Source: Clostridiaceae bacterium
Lineage (GTDB): Bacteria > Bacillota > Clostridia > Tissierellales > Sporanaerobacteraceae
Reading direction: 5' to 3'
NCBI GenBank assembly: GCA_019391515.1
Contig: JAHXQP010000025.1
Location: 186,001 to 250,000, forward strand
Length of the DNA: 64,000 nucleotides
Made by a program: the position numbers and the translations under genes. Below are positions 16,649-25,357 of the stretch, piece after piece; the first letter of the stretch is position 1; each line of letters begins with the position of its first letter. Under the pieces are notes generated by a model that saw nothing but the letters and a program-made list of their open reading frames with translations, had not been told where the DNA came from and ran no database searches.

Positions 16649-17404
16649 CTACTCTTCGGTTCTATTTCCTTCCCAGTTTTTAAACCATACTAACATAATT
16701 ACAAATGATATAAAAGTTAAAACTATAGATATAATAATTCCTAGTTTTAAATCTTGGTCTAGCAATATGTCTTCAGCACTTTGATACTTCATAAGCAATG
16801 ATGAAGTAAACCTAATACTCCATGAACTTGGAAGAAAAGGCCATCTGCCATCCCCCATTCCTGTTAAAAATAAGGCTGCTACAAGAGATTCAGCAATACC
16901 CACTCCAATAGAAACTGCCTTAGAAAATCTAAAACTTAAAAATAAATGTAGTATATATAAGAATATATTGGACCCTATTAGAATTGCCACAATAGCCAGG
17001 TTTATATAAATAGGATAGATATTACTATCTATAAAAGAATAACCTATATAAAAACCAACAACTGCCAATATAGTACTTAAACTTCCAAATAATAAACATA
17101 AGGTAAATTTACTCATTATACTTAAATTCTTTGTCTCTGAAGCAATTAAAATATTTTTAAAGCCCCCTGCTATATATTCTTGCTCTGCTACTATTGAAGT
17201 GATTATTCCTATTAACATTGGAAATGTTATGCTTAAAACTTGTAAATAAGCTGATATCTTGCTAAAACTAGTCCAAGGTGTATAAGAATAATAGCTTAAA
17301 AATATGATTAACCCTAATATAGGGATATACAGGTGCATCCATGGAATTTGGGTAGATTTAAATTTTATTATATCAGCTTTTATAAGCTTTTTAAATTCTA
17401 TCAT
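16649..17404 (-). CDS. ABC transporter permease, lantibiotic-immunity type (second permease)
   Basis: 251 residues with six predicted transmembrane segments (about 22-42, 50-75, 95-120, 130-155, 165-190 and 225-245). It belongs to the ABC-2 permease group found in NisEG/MutEG/BcrB-like immunity transporters. It starts one base after the upstream permease stops, so they are translationally coupled, and lies 10 nt upstream of the response regulator gene. With the partner permease and ATPase it would expel or displace membrane-active peptides. Confidence 0.82.
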   Translation of the reverse strand: MIEFKKLIKADIIKFKSTQIPWMHLYIPILGLIIFLSYYSYTPWTSFSKISAYLQVLSITFPMLIGIITSIVAEQEYIAGGFKNILIASETKNLSIMSKFTLCLLFGSLSTILAVVGFYIGYSFIDSNIYPIYINLAIVAILIGSNIFLYILHLFLSFRFSKAVSIGVGIAESLVAALFLTGMGDGRWPFLPSSWSIRFTSSLLMKYQSAEDILLDQDLKLGIIISIVLTFISFVIMLVWFKNWEGNRTEE

Positions 17405-18130
17405 TTAATTCACCTCTTTTTTTCCGAACCATATTGTAGTAAGAATAGCCAATATCAGAAAGATAATAATACTGATTAAAGTACTGCCTAATACCCCAGT
17501 TCTATTTGGCATTGAGTTGATTTCTGGAGCTGGAAGGCCATTTGGTAGAATACCTAAAATTGGAACCATTAGAGCGGATGATGTCCCATAAGGTAAGATC
17601 TTTAAAATTAAATTTATTCCAGATCCATAGCTTATAATTCCGAAAATTGTCATTCCTAGATTAAAAATAACAGCAAGGAAAATGTTGAACTTAGCAGTTA
17701 AAAACATAATGATAGGAATATTAAATAAAAATGTAAAAATTAATACAATAGTTCCTAATATATTTGCTCTTAAAGGAATAGTAGAGCCACATATTAAAGC
17801 AAATACCTCTGCTCCTAACATAAATATCAAGTTGGTAAATACTAACAAAATACTAATGTATAGTATCTTTCCTATCCATATCCTCTCTTTACTTTGAGGA
17901 TACAAAAGCATCCCCTTATAGGAAAGGTTTTTCTCCTTTGTAATTGTTTGGGCAGATATAAGAGCTAACATTCCTGGAAGGAACATAGCATACCACCAGT
18001 TATATGCACCATTTTGACCTCCTCCCCATAAGGCAGATAATATAAGAGAAAAAAATGGTGTTATTAGGATAAATTTATTTGTTGATGTTCTTTTGTTTTT
18101 TAAGAATTCTGATTTTACTATATCAATCAT
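17405..18130 (-). CDS. ABC transporter permease, lantibiotic-immunity type (first permease)
   Basis: 241 residues and about six transmembrane segments. The N-terminal MIDIVKSEFLKNKRTSTNKF followed by a first hydrophobic helix is typical of lantibiotic-immunity permeases. Its start overlaps the ATPase stop by one base. The substrate is unknown, but the pairing with an adjacent two-component system points to antimicrobial-peptide resistance. Confidence 0.82.
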   Translation of the reverse strand: MIDIVKSEFLKNKRTSTNKFILITPFFSLILSALWGGGQNGAYNWWYAMFLPGMLALISAQTITKEKNLSYKGMLLYPQSKERIWIGKILYISILLVFTNLIFMLGAEVFALICGSTIPLRANILGTIVLIFTFLFNIPIIMFLTAKFNIFLAVIFNLGMTIFGIISYGSGINLILKILPYGTSSALMVPILGILPNGLPAPEINSMPNRTGVLGSTLISIIIFLILAILTTIWFGKKEVN

Positions 18131-18834
18131 TAATTTTCACCCCTGTTTCTTTTTATAATTTCTTTAAACAAATATTCAAGATCATCTTCCTTGCTTAACT
18201 CTCCGTCATAGCCAATAATACCATTGGATATGATTCCCACCTTATCAGCCACTTGTGCTACTTCTGATAAAATATGGCTAGATAAAATCACTGTAATTCC
18301 CATGGCAGGAAATGAACGAATTAATTCCCTTAATTCTTCTATTCCTATTGGATCAAGTCCATTAGTAGGCTCATCCAGAATAAGCAGTTTGGGATTATTT
18401 ATAATAGCCATTCCAAGTCCTAATCTTTGTTTCATCCCCATGGAAAAATTCCTTACTTTCTTTTTTTCAGCCTGCCTAAGACCTATAATGTCAAGTACTT
18501 CTTCTACTCTCTCCTTTGGCAGTCCATAAAGAGTAGAGGCAGCCTTCAAGTTTTCTCTTGCAGTTAAATTTGGATAAATTGCTGGTTCTTCAATTAATGC
18601 TCCTATATCTTTTAAGTCCTTTCTTGTCCACAGATGGTCTTCAAATAATATTTCTCCAGAGGATGGTTTCATTATCCCTGTAATCATTTTTAATATGGTT
18701 GACTTTCCAGCACCATTTGGTCCAAGTAGTCCATATACAGAATTCTTCCTAATTGATATAGAAACATTATTAACAGCTACTTGACTCCTAAATTTTTTAG
18801 TTAATCCCTTTACTTCTAAAATATAATCTGACAT
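18130..18834 (-). CDS. ABC transporter ATP-binding protein, lantibiotic-immunity type
   Basis: 234 residues. Walker A is GPNGAGKST near residue 38, the signature is FSMGMKQRLGLG near 130, and Walker B is LLILDEPTNGLDP near 150, followed by the switch SSHILSE. It is close to the BcrA/NisF/CprA group. AGGAGG-type spacing (CCTCCT on the plus strand) precedes ATG 18834. It is the first gene of a five-gene run (ATPase, two permeases, regulator, kinase) with overlaps or very short gaps. Confidence 0.9.
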   Translation of the reverse strand: MSDYILEVKGLTKKFRSQVAVNNVSISIRKNSVYGLLGPNGAGKSTILKMITGIMKPSSGEILFEDHLWTRKDLKDIGALIEEPAIYPNLTARENLKAASTLYGLPKERVEEVLDIIGLRQAEKKKVRNFSMGMKQRLGLGMAIINNPKLLILDEPTNGLDPIGIEELRELIRSFPAMGITVILSSHILSEVAQVADKVGIISNGIIGYDGELSKEDDLEYLFKEIIKRNRGEN

Positions 18835-18891
18835 TCCCTTACCTCCTAAATTAATCTTATATTTAATCTATAATTAAAGTATACAAGGTAA

Positions 18892-18920
18892 TTATAAGGA
18901 ATTTATAAGGATTTATAAAA
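18892..18920 (-). promoter_or_regulatory. Tandem operator repeats upstream of the ABC/two-component operon
   Basis: TTATAAGGA at 18892-18900 and 18903-18911, then TTATAAAA at 18913, repeat at 10-11 nt spacing about 60-85 nt upstream of the ATPase start. This is one helical turn apart, as expected for an OmpR-type regulator site near the -35 region. Confidence 0.5.
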
Positions 18921-18989
18921 ATAGTTTTTTAGAAGTTTGTCTGGCTATGGAAATCCTAATCCGATGGATAAATAGCCTTATGGATCTAA

Positions 18990-19308
18990 GTCTAGGTAAT
19001 CGGGTAAGAGATAAATAATTAATTTATTTACCGACCTCCCACACCCCAGGTAAGAACAACAACCTTCATCCCATGTAACCGTCACATTTACTGTGTATAG
19101 TTCGGGTAGTATTGGACTTTGTTTTGTATCGTAAACTCGTCCACTCTAAATCAGCCTGATGTGATTTCTGTTCGTCGGTTCGGGATTTTGCTTCCAGTTT
19201 CCTTCAGATTCCACGTCGCCGTGGACACCCTTGCTCTTAGCTAACGGTTCCTACTACCAAGCCCGTAGTGGACTTTCACAACCAAGTTGTTGCCCATACT
19301 GGGCATAC
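18990..19308 (-). mobile_element. Truncated group II intron (5' domain I portion, no reverse transcriptase)
   Basis: Reading the minus strand from 19308, GTATGCCCAGTATGGGC resembles a group II 5' end. It is followed by GAAAGTCCACTACGGG and then conserved domain I blocks such as AAGGGTGTCCACGG, GTGGAATCTGAAGGAA, GACGAACAGAAATCACAT and ACAAAACAAAGTCC. No reverse-transcriptase frame or domain V follows, so only the 5' part remains. The right-hand limit is exact to a few bases; the left limit is approximate. It is a different intron type from the intact one at 40340-42850. The interval 18921-18990 holds nothing else that I recognise. Confidence 0.65.
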
Positions 19309-19316
19309 AATCAAAA

Positions 19317-19342
19317 AACTGCGTCCCAATAGGGACGCAGTT
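19317..19342 (-). terminator. Terminator of the YobI-like gene
   Basis: AACTGCGTCCC and GGGACGCAGTT form an 11-bp stem with a 4-nt loop, followed on the minus strand by a T-run, 37 nt past the stop codon. The intron fragment begins 4 nt after the T-run. Confidence 0.9.
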
Positions 19343-19378
19343 AAAGTAGATATGTGGTTCTAACCTAATCAATATATG

Positions 19379-22300
19379 TTATAGAAGTTCATTAGGAAGT
19401 TCATCTTGTAACCTTCTACCAAAAGCACGATAATACCCTGAGTCATCTTTATCAACTTCGTATTTCGTTATCCAATTTTTATCCTTGAAAATTTCTAATA
19501 TCCGTTCATTGACATTGTTAACTACAAATTTGGGTCGACCCAAATCAAACAATCTTACATAATCCTTCAAATTCAATTTATCTAGATAAATGATTGCTTG
19601 TCTTTTGTCAAAAGTCGGAAGAATAATAATGAAAAATTCCACTTTATCTTCATAAGTAAGCCTTGTATCTGCGAGTAGTTTTTCAAATAACTGCATAGAA
19701 AATGGATATGATTCAGAGAAAATCACTTGTTTTTGTCGAACTGTTAGATTTTCAATTTCTATTTTCATAGGACTATTCTCATGTAAATACGCAGTAAGCA
19801 GTTTAGGTATATCATTTTCTTCCAAATTATTGTTAAGTATATAAATCTTTACCGTATTAGAGTAATCAGTATCTATAATTGATATAGCTTCATCTGTAAA
19901 TTTAAGAAGATTAATTTTATTTTCATCGCTAGTATCTAAAGAAAGCACATCTACCATTTCATTAAAATCAAAGGTCTCCCCAGAGATAACATCATTCACA
20001 TATGAATCAATATTCTTTTTTATAAAGTGAAGTGTATTGGTTGGATATTCATCCCTAATAAATAACAAAGAGTCTTGTGACATTCTTATGGTTTCTAAAT
20101 CAATTAGAATATCTATTTTCTCATTTGAAATCCCCTCGGTTTTGAATGAATCATAATATCGCCTAAGCGACCTCATTATTTCTCTATATTTTTCATTGTT
20201 TAAATCGTTACATACAATTGCAACCTTGAAAAAACTAGATGAAGCATCTTTACCAAAATCATTGATTGAATCAGAAAAATCCAAATGATTATCTTGGCTA
20301 TTTACAAATTCAACTAAAATGTCGTCTAAGTTTTTTTCACTATTAAAGAAATATTCGAGAATATTATTCTCCGAATATACGACTAGGTTATTTTGAAGTA
20401 ATAATGACCAAGTATCCTTATCTGAAACTTTTTCGAGTAAAGTTATTGGTGTTTTTAGAACTTTAATATATTCAAGTTTATTTTCAAGAGTAATCTCATC
20501 ATTATTTAACATAGATAACACAACCGATTCATCGTCTACAATACTTCCTTCACAATGATTAATTATTATTTCTATATAGTAATTAATATTTCCATTAATA
20601 TATTGTGCCAATGGCGATTCTGGCAATGATAAAATCAATGTATAGTTTTTATGATTGAAATCTTCACTTTCTTCTATACCATAGAAGGTTTTGAGCATCA
20701 AAGTAATATGCCCGAAAGTGATTTGGTATAATCTGTTTTCATAAACTGCTATAAATAAGTCTTTATTTGCTATGTCATAATTAATTGATTTGAAACATAT
20801 ATTAATTAGCTTAAATCCTTTTATAAGTTTATCAATATTAGGATTTTCAATATCCAAGTAATTAGAATTATCAGAGATATAGTCGGTTAGGGATTTTTCA
20901 TTGTTTACCATATTTATAATATCTTGAGAGTAATAAAGTGTATATATGGAATATAACTTAACTTGAGATTCAGTAAAAACACCATTGCTTAAAATTTCAG
21001 AAAAGAAATTTTGCCATTGATTATTGAGTTTAAATACTAATTGCTGGATTTCTCTTTCGGAAATAAAAAAGCCTTGAATAAATTTGAAATTCTTCGTATT
21101 CTTTAACTGCAGCAAAAACCTATGAAGTTGCATATCATATTCAGGAGTTGTCAGCAGAAAACAAAATAAATCAAAATTAAGAATTTCTTCCTCATCAAAA
21201 CTCACATCACTCAATCTATCAATTACCATTCGAGGACTTTTTAGTTCATATGTATATTCTTTCGCCTTTTTATCGCTAACACTTCTTAAAAATGTTTTAT
21301 CAATACGACTTAAGCTATTTTCATAGAAATAGGTCATGTAATCTGCATAACTCTCATCAATATAACCGTTGCGGATAAGATATTTAATTAAATCAAAATA
21401 AGGGGTTTCCTTTATCTCATTAAAATCTCTTTCCACCCCTATTTCATTTATATATGTAGTTTTAAAAATATTATCAATGTTGTTTCGTGAGATAATATTG
21501 CATAACTTTTTATTTTTAAGCATCTCTAGCTCTTCCTGAAGATTAAAAATATCCTGCTTGATTCTTTCGATATTTTCTACTTCCTTATTTTTAACAGCTT
21601 CCTTACGTTCATCCCATTCCTCGTTTAATATTTCTTTTTCTTTATGCCGATAATATCCAAGTTCTTCAATCTTTTTACTGTATACCATAGAAAGCTCTTC
21701 ATCAGAACACAAAATTTCTTTTTGAGCTTTATCAATTTTTTCATTTAAGGTATCTATCTTTTTATTTATATTATTTTTTTCATCGCTAATAAACCCTTCT
21801 TTTTTTGCGAAAAGGGTATATATAAATCCTTTATTTAATTGCAAGTCACTAAAATCTCTTGGGAAGATATTTTTATAAATTATGAGAGCCAGAAGTTTAT
21901 TATAATCTTGTTCCGTAGTATTGATTCTGTTATTATAGACCACAAACTCGTTATAAATATTTTTGAGTATACGCATATCATCAACATACAAAGAAACATC
22001 TTGCAAAAAATTCTGTTTAAATAATTCAAAAATCCCCCCTGCCTTAAAATGTGCAATGAACTGATCGTATGAGTTAGAACTATCAATAACAGGGACAACT
22101 GGCATTATATAATCAAAAAATTTCGTTCTATCCTTAGAAATGAATATATCATCACGCAAAAGATAAAAAAATCTTAGAGGATTTTTATTTTCCTTTTTTA
22201 ATTGATTATTTACAAGAGTATTGACCTCCCTCAACCTTTGAAATATTTGGTTTACATTATATCTATCCATATCTTCAAAAACTATGACATCTGCATCCGA

Positions 22301-23002
22301 ATTTTCAAAAAGATATAAGACTTCATTTAAATATTTATCAAAATAGGAGTCCTCATTTTCTTCAAAAATTTCTATTTCGTTACCTTGTAGACTGATTTTC
22401 TTTAAGATATTTTTATTTTTTTGGATTTTTATAATTTTACCCCAAATAACACCAAACAGTATAAAAAGGATAGTTCCGCTAAAAATTCGTGTTTCACTAT
22501 AGGCTGTTAGTAACAGTATATTTTTAAGCCAGATAAACCAATTAATAGAAATGCTATTTACAAAAGCTTGCCAAGAATTAAACATTGTCAGATGCAATAT
22601 CATAACAATAGTAATCATTATTAGAACTACATTTTGAATAATTTTTTTATTGTCGAGTTGTCTTTTAATCTTAAAATTCGTTTGAGGAATTTTATCAGAA
22701 TTAATTTGATGAATCAGTTGATTAAGGATCTTACCCTCTAAAACAGATTCTTTTATTTCTGCTTCTTCATCTTCTTTTTCCATTGGTGACTTAAAATGTG
22801 CAAGGGAAATATGTAAAAACTTAATATTACTATGTTTCTTTTTATATGTTTCAAGAACACTACTCTTTCCAGCACTATATGCACCCGAAATAGCAATGTT
22901 TTTAACATCATCATTTTTAAAAATAAAGTCTAAGGCATGATCATAAATATTTAATTCTACATCATTTATTGGAGTAAGTTTTTGAAAATTATATTTATCC
23001 AT
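19379..23002 (-). CDS. YobI-like P-loop NTPase, large membrane-anchored protein
   Basis: 1207 residues. The N-terminal P-loop domain has Walker A GAYSAGKSS at residues 40-48 and a Walker B-like DVIVFEDMDRY near 240. Two hydrophobic segments (about 127-147 and 172-195) interrupt it, as in the YobI-type NTPase family. A coiled coil lies at about 400-490. The long C-terminal part is helical without a recognised domain. It starts 5 nt after the small upstream gene and has its own terminator. The architecture (P-loop sensor with TM helices and a big helical arm) is reminiscent of anti-phage NTPases, but a defence role is inference from neighbourhood and architecture. Confidence 0.72.
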   Translation of the reverse strand: MDKYNFQKLTPINDVELNIYDHALDFIFKNDDVKNIAISGAYSAGKSSVLETYKKKHSNIKFLHISLAHFKSPMEKEDEEAEIKESVLEGKILNQLIHQINSDKIPQTNFKIKRQLDNKKIIQNVVLIMITIVMILHLTMFNSWQAFVNSISINWFIWLKNILLLTAYSETRIFSGTILFILFGVIWGKIIKIQKNKNILKKISLQGNEIEIFEENEDSYFDKYLNEVLYLFENSDADVIVFEDMDRYNVNQIFQRLREVNTLVNNQLKKENKNPLRFFYLLRDDIFISKDRTKFFDYIMPVVPVIDSSNSYDQFIAHFKAGGIFELFKQNFLQDVSLYVDDMRILKNIYNEFVVYNNRINTTEQDYNKLLALIIYKNIFPRDFSDLQLNKGFIYTLFAKKEGFISDEKNNINKKIDTLNEKIDKAQKEILCSDEELSMVYSKKIEELGYYRHKEKEILNEEWDERKEAVKNKEVENIERIKQDIFNLQEELEMLKNKKLCNIISRNNIDNIFKTTYINEIGVERDFNEIKETPYFDLIKYLIRNGYIDESYADYMTYFYENSLSRIDKTFLRSVSDKKAKEYTYELKSPRMVIDRLSDVSFDEEEILNFDLFCFLLTTPEYDMQLHRFLLQLKNTKNFKFIQGFFISEREIQQLVFKLNNQWQNFFSEILSNGVFTESQVKLYSIYTLYYSQDIINMVNNEKSLTDYISDNSNYLDIENPNIDKLIKGFKLINICFKSINYDIANKDLFIAVYENRLYQITFGHITLMLKTFYGIEESEDFNHKNYTLILSLPESPLAQYINGNINYYIEIIINHCEGSIVDDESVVLSMLNNDEITLENKLEYIKVLKTPITLLEKVSDKDTWSLLLQNNLVVYSENNILEYFFNSEKNLDDILVEFVNSQDNHLDFSDSINDFGKDASSSFFKVAIVCNDLNNEKYREIMRSLRRYYDSFKTEGISNEKIDILIDLETIRMSQDSLLFIRDEYPTNTLHFIKKNIDSYVNDVISGETFDFNEMVDVLSLDTSDENKINLLKFTDEAISIIDTDYSNTVKIYILNNNLEENDIPKLLTAYLHENSPMKIEIENLTVRQKQVIFSESYPFSMQLFEKLLADTRLTYEDKVEFFIIILPTFDKRQAIIYLDKLNLKDYVRLFDLGRPKFVVNNVNERILEIFKDKNWITKYEVDKDDSGYYRAFGRRLQDELPNELL

Positions 23003-23007
23003 AGGAT

Positions 23008-23256
23008 TTAAACCCCTTTTGATTTTGTTATCTGATATTTTTGTTGTCCAGAAGTTGTTTTTTGAATAGCCTTAATGCTTGTAGTTCCCTTATTAATATG
23101 GTGTAGAAATAATGTTCCAAGTAATATTCTTTCACTTCGTGGTATTCTGTTCCACTCATAGCCTTTAAACAACTCTTTTACTAAAAATATTTCTTCTTCT
23201 TTTAAATTTGCCGTTTCCTTAATAGCTTCATTTAATAATTCATTAACATCATTCAT
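23008..23256 (-). CDS. Small protein partnered with the YobI-like NTPase (DUF1413-like)
   Basis: 82 residues using ATG 23256 (GAGGGGTGAGCAAT upstream). The longer frame from 23352 lacks a comparable ribosome site. The core VKELFKGYEWNRIPRSERIL and LGTLFLHHINKG resembles the DUF1413 pattern, an assignment from memory. A basic tail ends QITKSKGV. The 5-nt gap to the 1207-residue gene implies co-translation. It could be a DNA-binding adaptor or an accessory subunit. Confidence 0.6.
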   Translation of the reverse strand: MNDVNELLNEAIKETANLKEEEIFLVKELFKGYEWNRIPRSERILLGTLFLHHINKGTTSIKAIQKTTSGQQKYQITKSKGV

Positions 23257-23490
23257 ATTGCTCACCCCTCTTATAATAACCTTGCCGACAACATTGTTAA
23301 TATCATTATACATTTTCTTTTTCCCTTTTACAATGTAATTAAGTAGTAGCAACTAGAAGTATATATTAAGGAATCTTATATATAATTTTATATTTTACGC
23401 TGACATTAGCCACATAGTGCGGTAATATAGATATATAAATCAAATACTTGGCTTAATGCCTGCTTTTAAAAAACTTTAATAGCAAGCACA

Positions 23491-23565
23491 GTAAGTGTAG
23501 ACACACTTACGAGAAAATTGATGAAGCGGACCCCTCTAGGCTCGCTTCTTTTTTATCCAATTTTC
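23491..23565 (+). other. Probable origin of transfer (oriT)
   Basis: The non-coding region ahead of mobC holds GTAAGTGT-AGAC-ACACTTAC (23491-23510), an 8-bp perfect inverted repeat. A nested structure follows, with GAAAATTG (23513) pairing to CAATTTTC (23558) and GAAGCG (23523) pairing to CGCTTC (23543). Inverted repeats next to mobC/relaxase genes are the usual form of MOBP oriT sites. The nick position is not determined. The rest of 23257-23490 is AT-rich with no gene seen. Confidence 0.6.
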
Positions 23566-23641
23566 TACTTGTTCCTATCGGAATGATTTAGGGGTCACCC
23601 CTAATACCCTGTTGTAAATGAAAAAGAAAAGGAGAATTCGT

Positions 23642-23995
23642 ATGGCAAATAGACTTAGAAAAAATGATATTCATGTAATGGTTACTGATGAGGAGAAAGA
23701 CCTTTTTAACAAGAAACTTGAGATGAGCAAGTCAAAATCTATGGGACATTTTATAAGGAAAAGTGTTCTTGAAGCCCCTATATTTGTAATTGATATGAAT
23801 GTTTTTAGAAGGCTACAAACTCTTATAGGAAAAAACTCTAATAATCTTAATCAAATTGCAAAGAGGGTAAATAGTACAGGAATAATCTATAGAGAAGATA
23901 TTGAGGATCTAAAAAAAGAAAATGATGATATATCAAGAGAAATAATAAAAATTCAAAATATCCTAACAAGGAAATATATGAATAGGTCTGATTGA
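23642..23995 (+). CDS. mobC: MobC-like relaxosome accessory protein
   Basis: About 117 residues from ATG 23642, chosen because AAGGAGAATTCGT precedes it; the frame is open 24 nt further upstream. The N-terminal ribbon-helix-helix-like part (RKNDIHVMVTDEEKDLFNKK) and the middle IGKNSNNLNQIAKRVNSTG are typical of MobC/BmgB proteins, which bind oriT and help the relaxase. A helical C-terminus follows. It ends one base before the relaxase start and is immediately downstream of the inverted repeats. Confidence 0.85.
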   Translation: MANRLRKNDIHVMVTDEEKDLFNKKLEMSKSKSMGHFIRKSVLEAPIFVIDMNVFRRLQTLIGKNSNNLNQIAKRVNSTGIIYREDIEDLKKENDDISREIIKIQNILTRKYMNRSD

Positions 23996-23996
23996 T

Positions 23997-25340
23997 ATGG
24001 CTATTACAAAGATCCACCCTATCAAATCCACCCTTAATCTTGCTATTGATTATATTACAAGTGATGATAAAACTGATAAACAAATATTAATAAGTTCAGA
24101 TGGTTGCTCTCCTGCAACTGCCCATTTACAGTTCATGAATACTAGGGAAACCAATGATACTAGAGGGACAGTTTTAGCTCGGCATTTAATACAAAGTTTT
24201 GTTCCTGGAGAAGTAAGTCCTGATAAAGCACATGAGATAGGGATTGCCTTAGCCAAAGAAGTTTTAAATGGTGAATATGAATATGTACTAGCCACCCATG
24301 TAGATCGTAACCACATTCACAACCATATTATTTTTAATAATGTTAATTGGAAGACAGGAAAATGCTATCAATCTAACAAGCGAAGTTACCATAAAATAAG
24401 ATACCAAAGCGACAAGTTATGCAAGGAAAACAACCTAATTGTTATAGATGAATATTACGAAAAATATAAGAAGAAATATAAGACCAGGGGTAAATCCTAT
24501 AGGGAATATCAAGAAGATAAAAAGGGAGCTTCATGGAAAAGCAAACTCCAATTCGATATAGACAGAGCTATTAAAAAAGCTAAGGATTGGGAGGACTTTC
24601 TCCATCTTATGGAGCAATATGGCTATGAAATTAAACATGGAAAACATATTGCTTTCAAAAAAATAGATGGGCAACAGCGTTTTACAAGGGCAATGAGGAT
24701 AGGGGAAGATTATACTGAGAAAAGATTAAAAAAACGTATCCTAGAAGAAGTTGATATGAAGAACAAGCGTCCTAAAGCTCCTTTTAAGCCTTTAGATAAT
24801 GTCATTGATATAAGTGCCAATGATAAAGCTAAAAGCTCTCCTGGATATAAATATTGGGCAACAAAGCACAATCTGTCTACCATGGCAGATACTATAAACC
24901 AGGTTAGAAATGAAGGTTTTAAAACACGAGAACAGCTAGAAAAAGCTATCCATGAAAAAGCTACTGAAGTTCAAAATCTTCTTACAGAAAATAAAGAAAT
25001 AGAAAAACTTATAGAAGTAAAAAAGAAGATTATGGAGAACCGCTATACTATAGAACAATATAAAGAAATCCATAAATATGCTAAGGCACACCCTGAAGAT
25101 AAAGCTTTCATTAATGAATATAACCCTCAACTTATGCTTTATAAAAAGGCAGTTGCTGAAAGTTTCCAAGACTCTAATATTCTACCCACTACCAAGCAAA
25201 TTTATGAAGACCTTGAAAAACTTCATACAAAAAAAGAGTCTCTCATTGAGAAACTCAGTCAATCTCGCCAGGAGCAGGATAGGCTATATAAGTATAAGAA
25301 AAACTATGATAATTATTTGGGGAAAGGGGTCGAGAGATAA
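23997..25340 (+). CDS. Relaxase, MOBP type
   Basis: 447 residues. The N-terminal relaxase domain has a candidate catalytic Tyr in LAIDYITSDDK (near residue 19) and the metal-binding histidine motif THVDRNHIHNHIIFNN (about 100-115). A basic linker and long coiled-coil C-terminal helices follow, as in Tn1549-family relaxases. It nicks oriT, stays linked to the 5' end and is led to VirD4. Together with mobC it is one of the few plus-strand genes in the element. It ends 17 nt from the end of the convergent CBASS operon. Confidence 0.93.
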   Translation: MAITKIHPIKSTLNLAIDYITSDDKTDKQILISSDGCSPATAHLQFMNTRETNDTRGTVLARHLIQSFVPGEVSPDKAHEIGIALAKEVLNGEYEYVLATHVDRNHIHNHIIFNNVNWKTGKCYQSNKRSYHKIRYQSDKLCKENNLIVIDEYYEKYKKKYKTRGKSYREYQEDKKGASWKSKLQFDIDRAIKKAKDWEDFLHLMEQYGYEIKHGKHIAFKKIDGQQRFTRAMRIGEDYTEKRLKKRILEEVDMKNKRPKAPFKPLDNVIDISANDKAKSSPGYKYWATKHNLSTMADTINQVRNEGFKTREQLEKAIHEKATEVQNLLTENKEIEKLIEVKKKIMENRYTIEQYKEIHKYAKAHPEDKAFINEYNPQLMLYKKAVAESFQDSNILPTTKQIYEDLEKLHTKKESLIEKLSQSRQEQDRLYKYKKNYDNYLGKGVER

Positions 25341-25357
25341 TCTCGATCTCAACCTAG

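Noticed and set aside
18990-19308. A second copy of the intact intron
   Set aside because: The 5' sequences differ clearly after the first few bases, so it is a different group II intron type.
23847-24316. Minus-strand frames opposite mobC and the relaxase
   Set aside because: They lie across clear relaxase motifs on the plus strand and lack ribosome sites.
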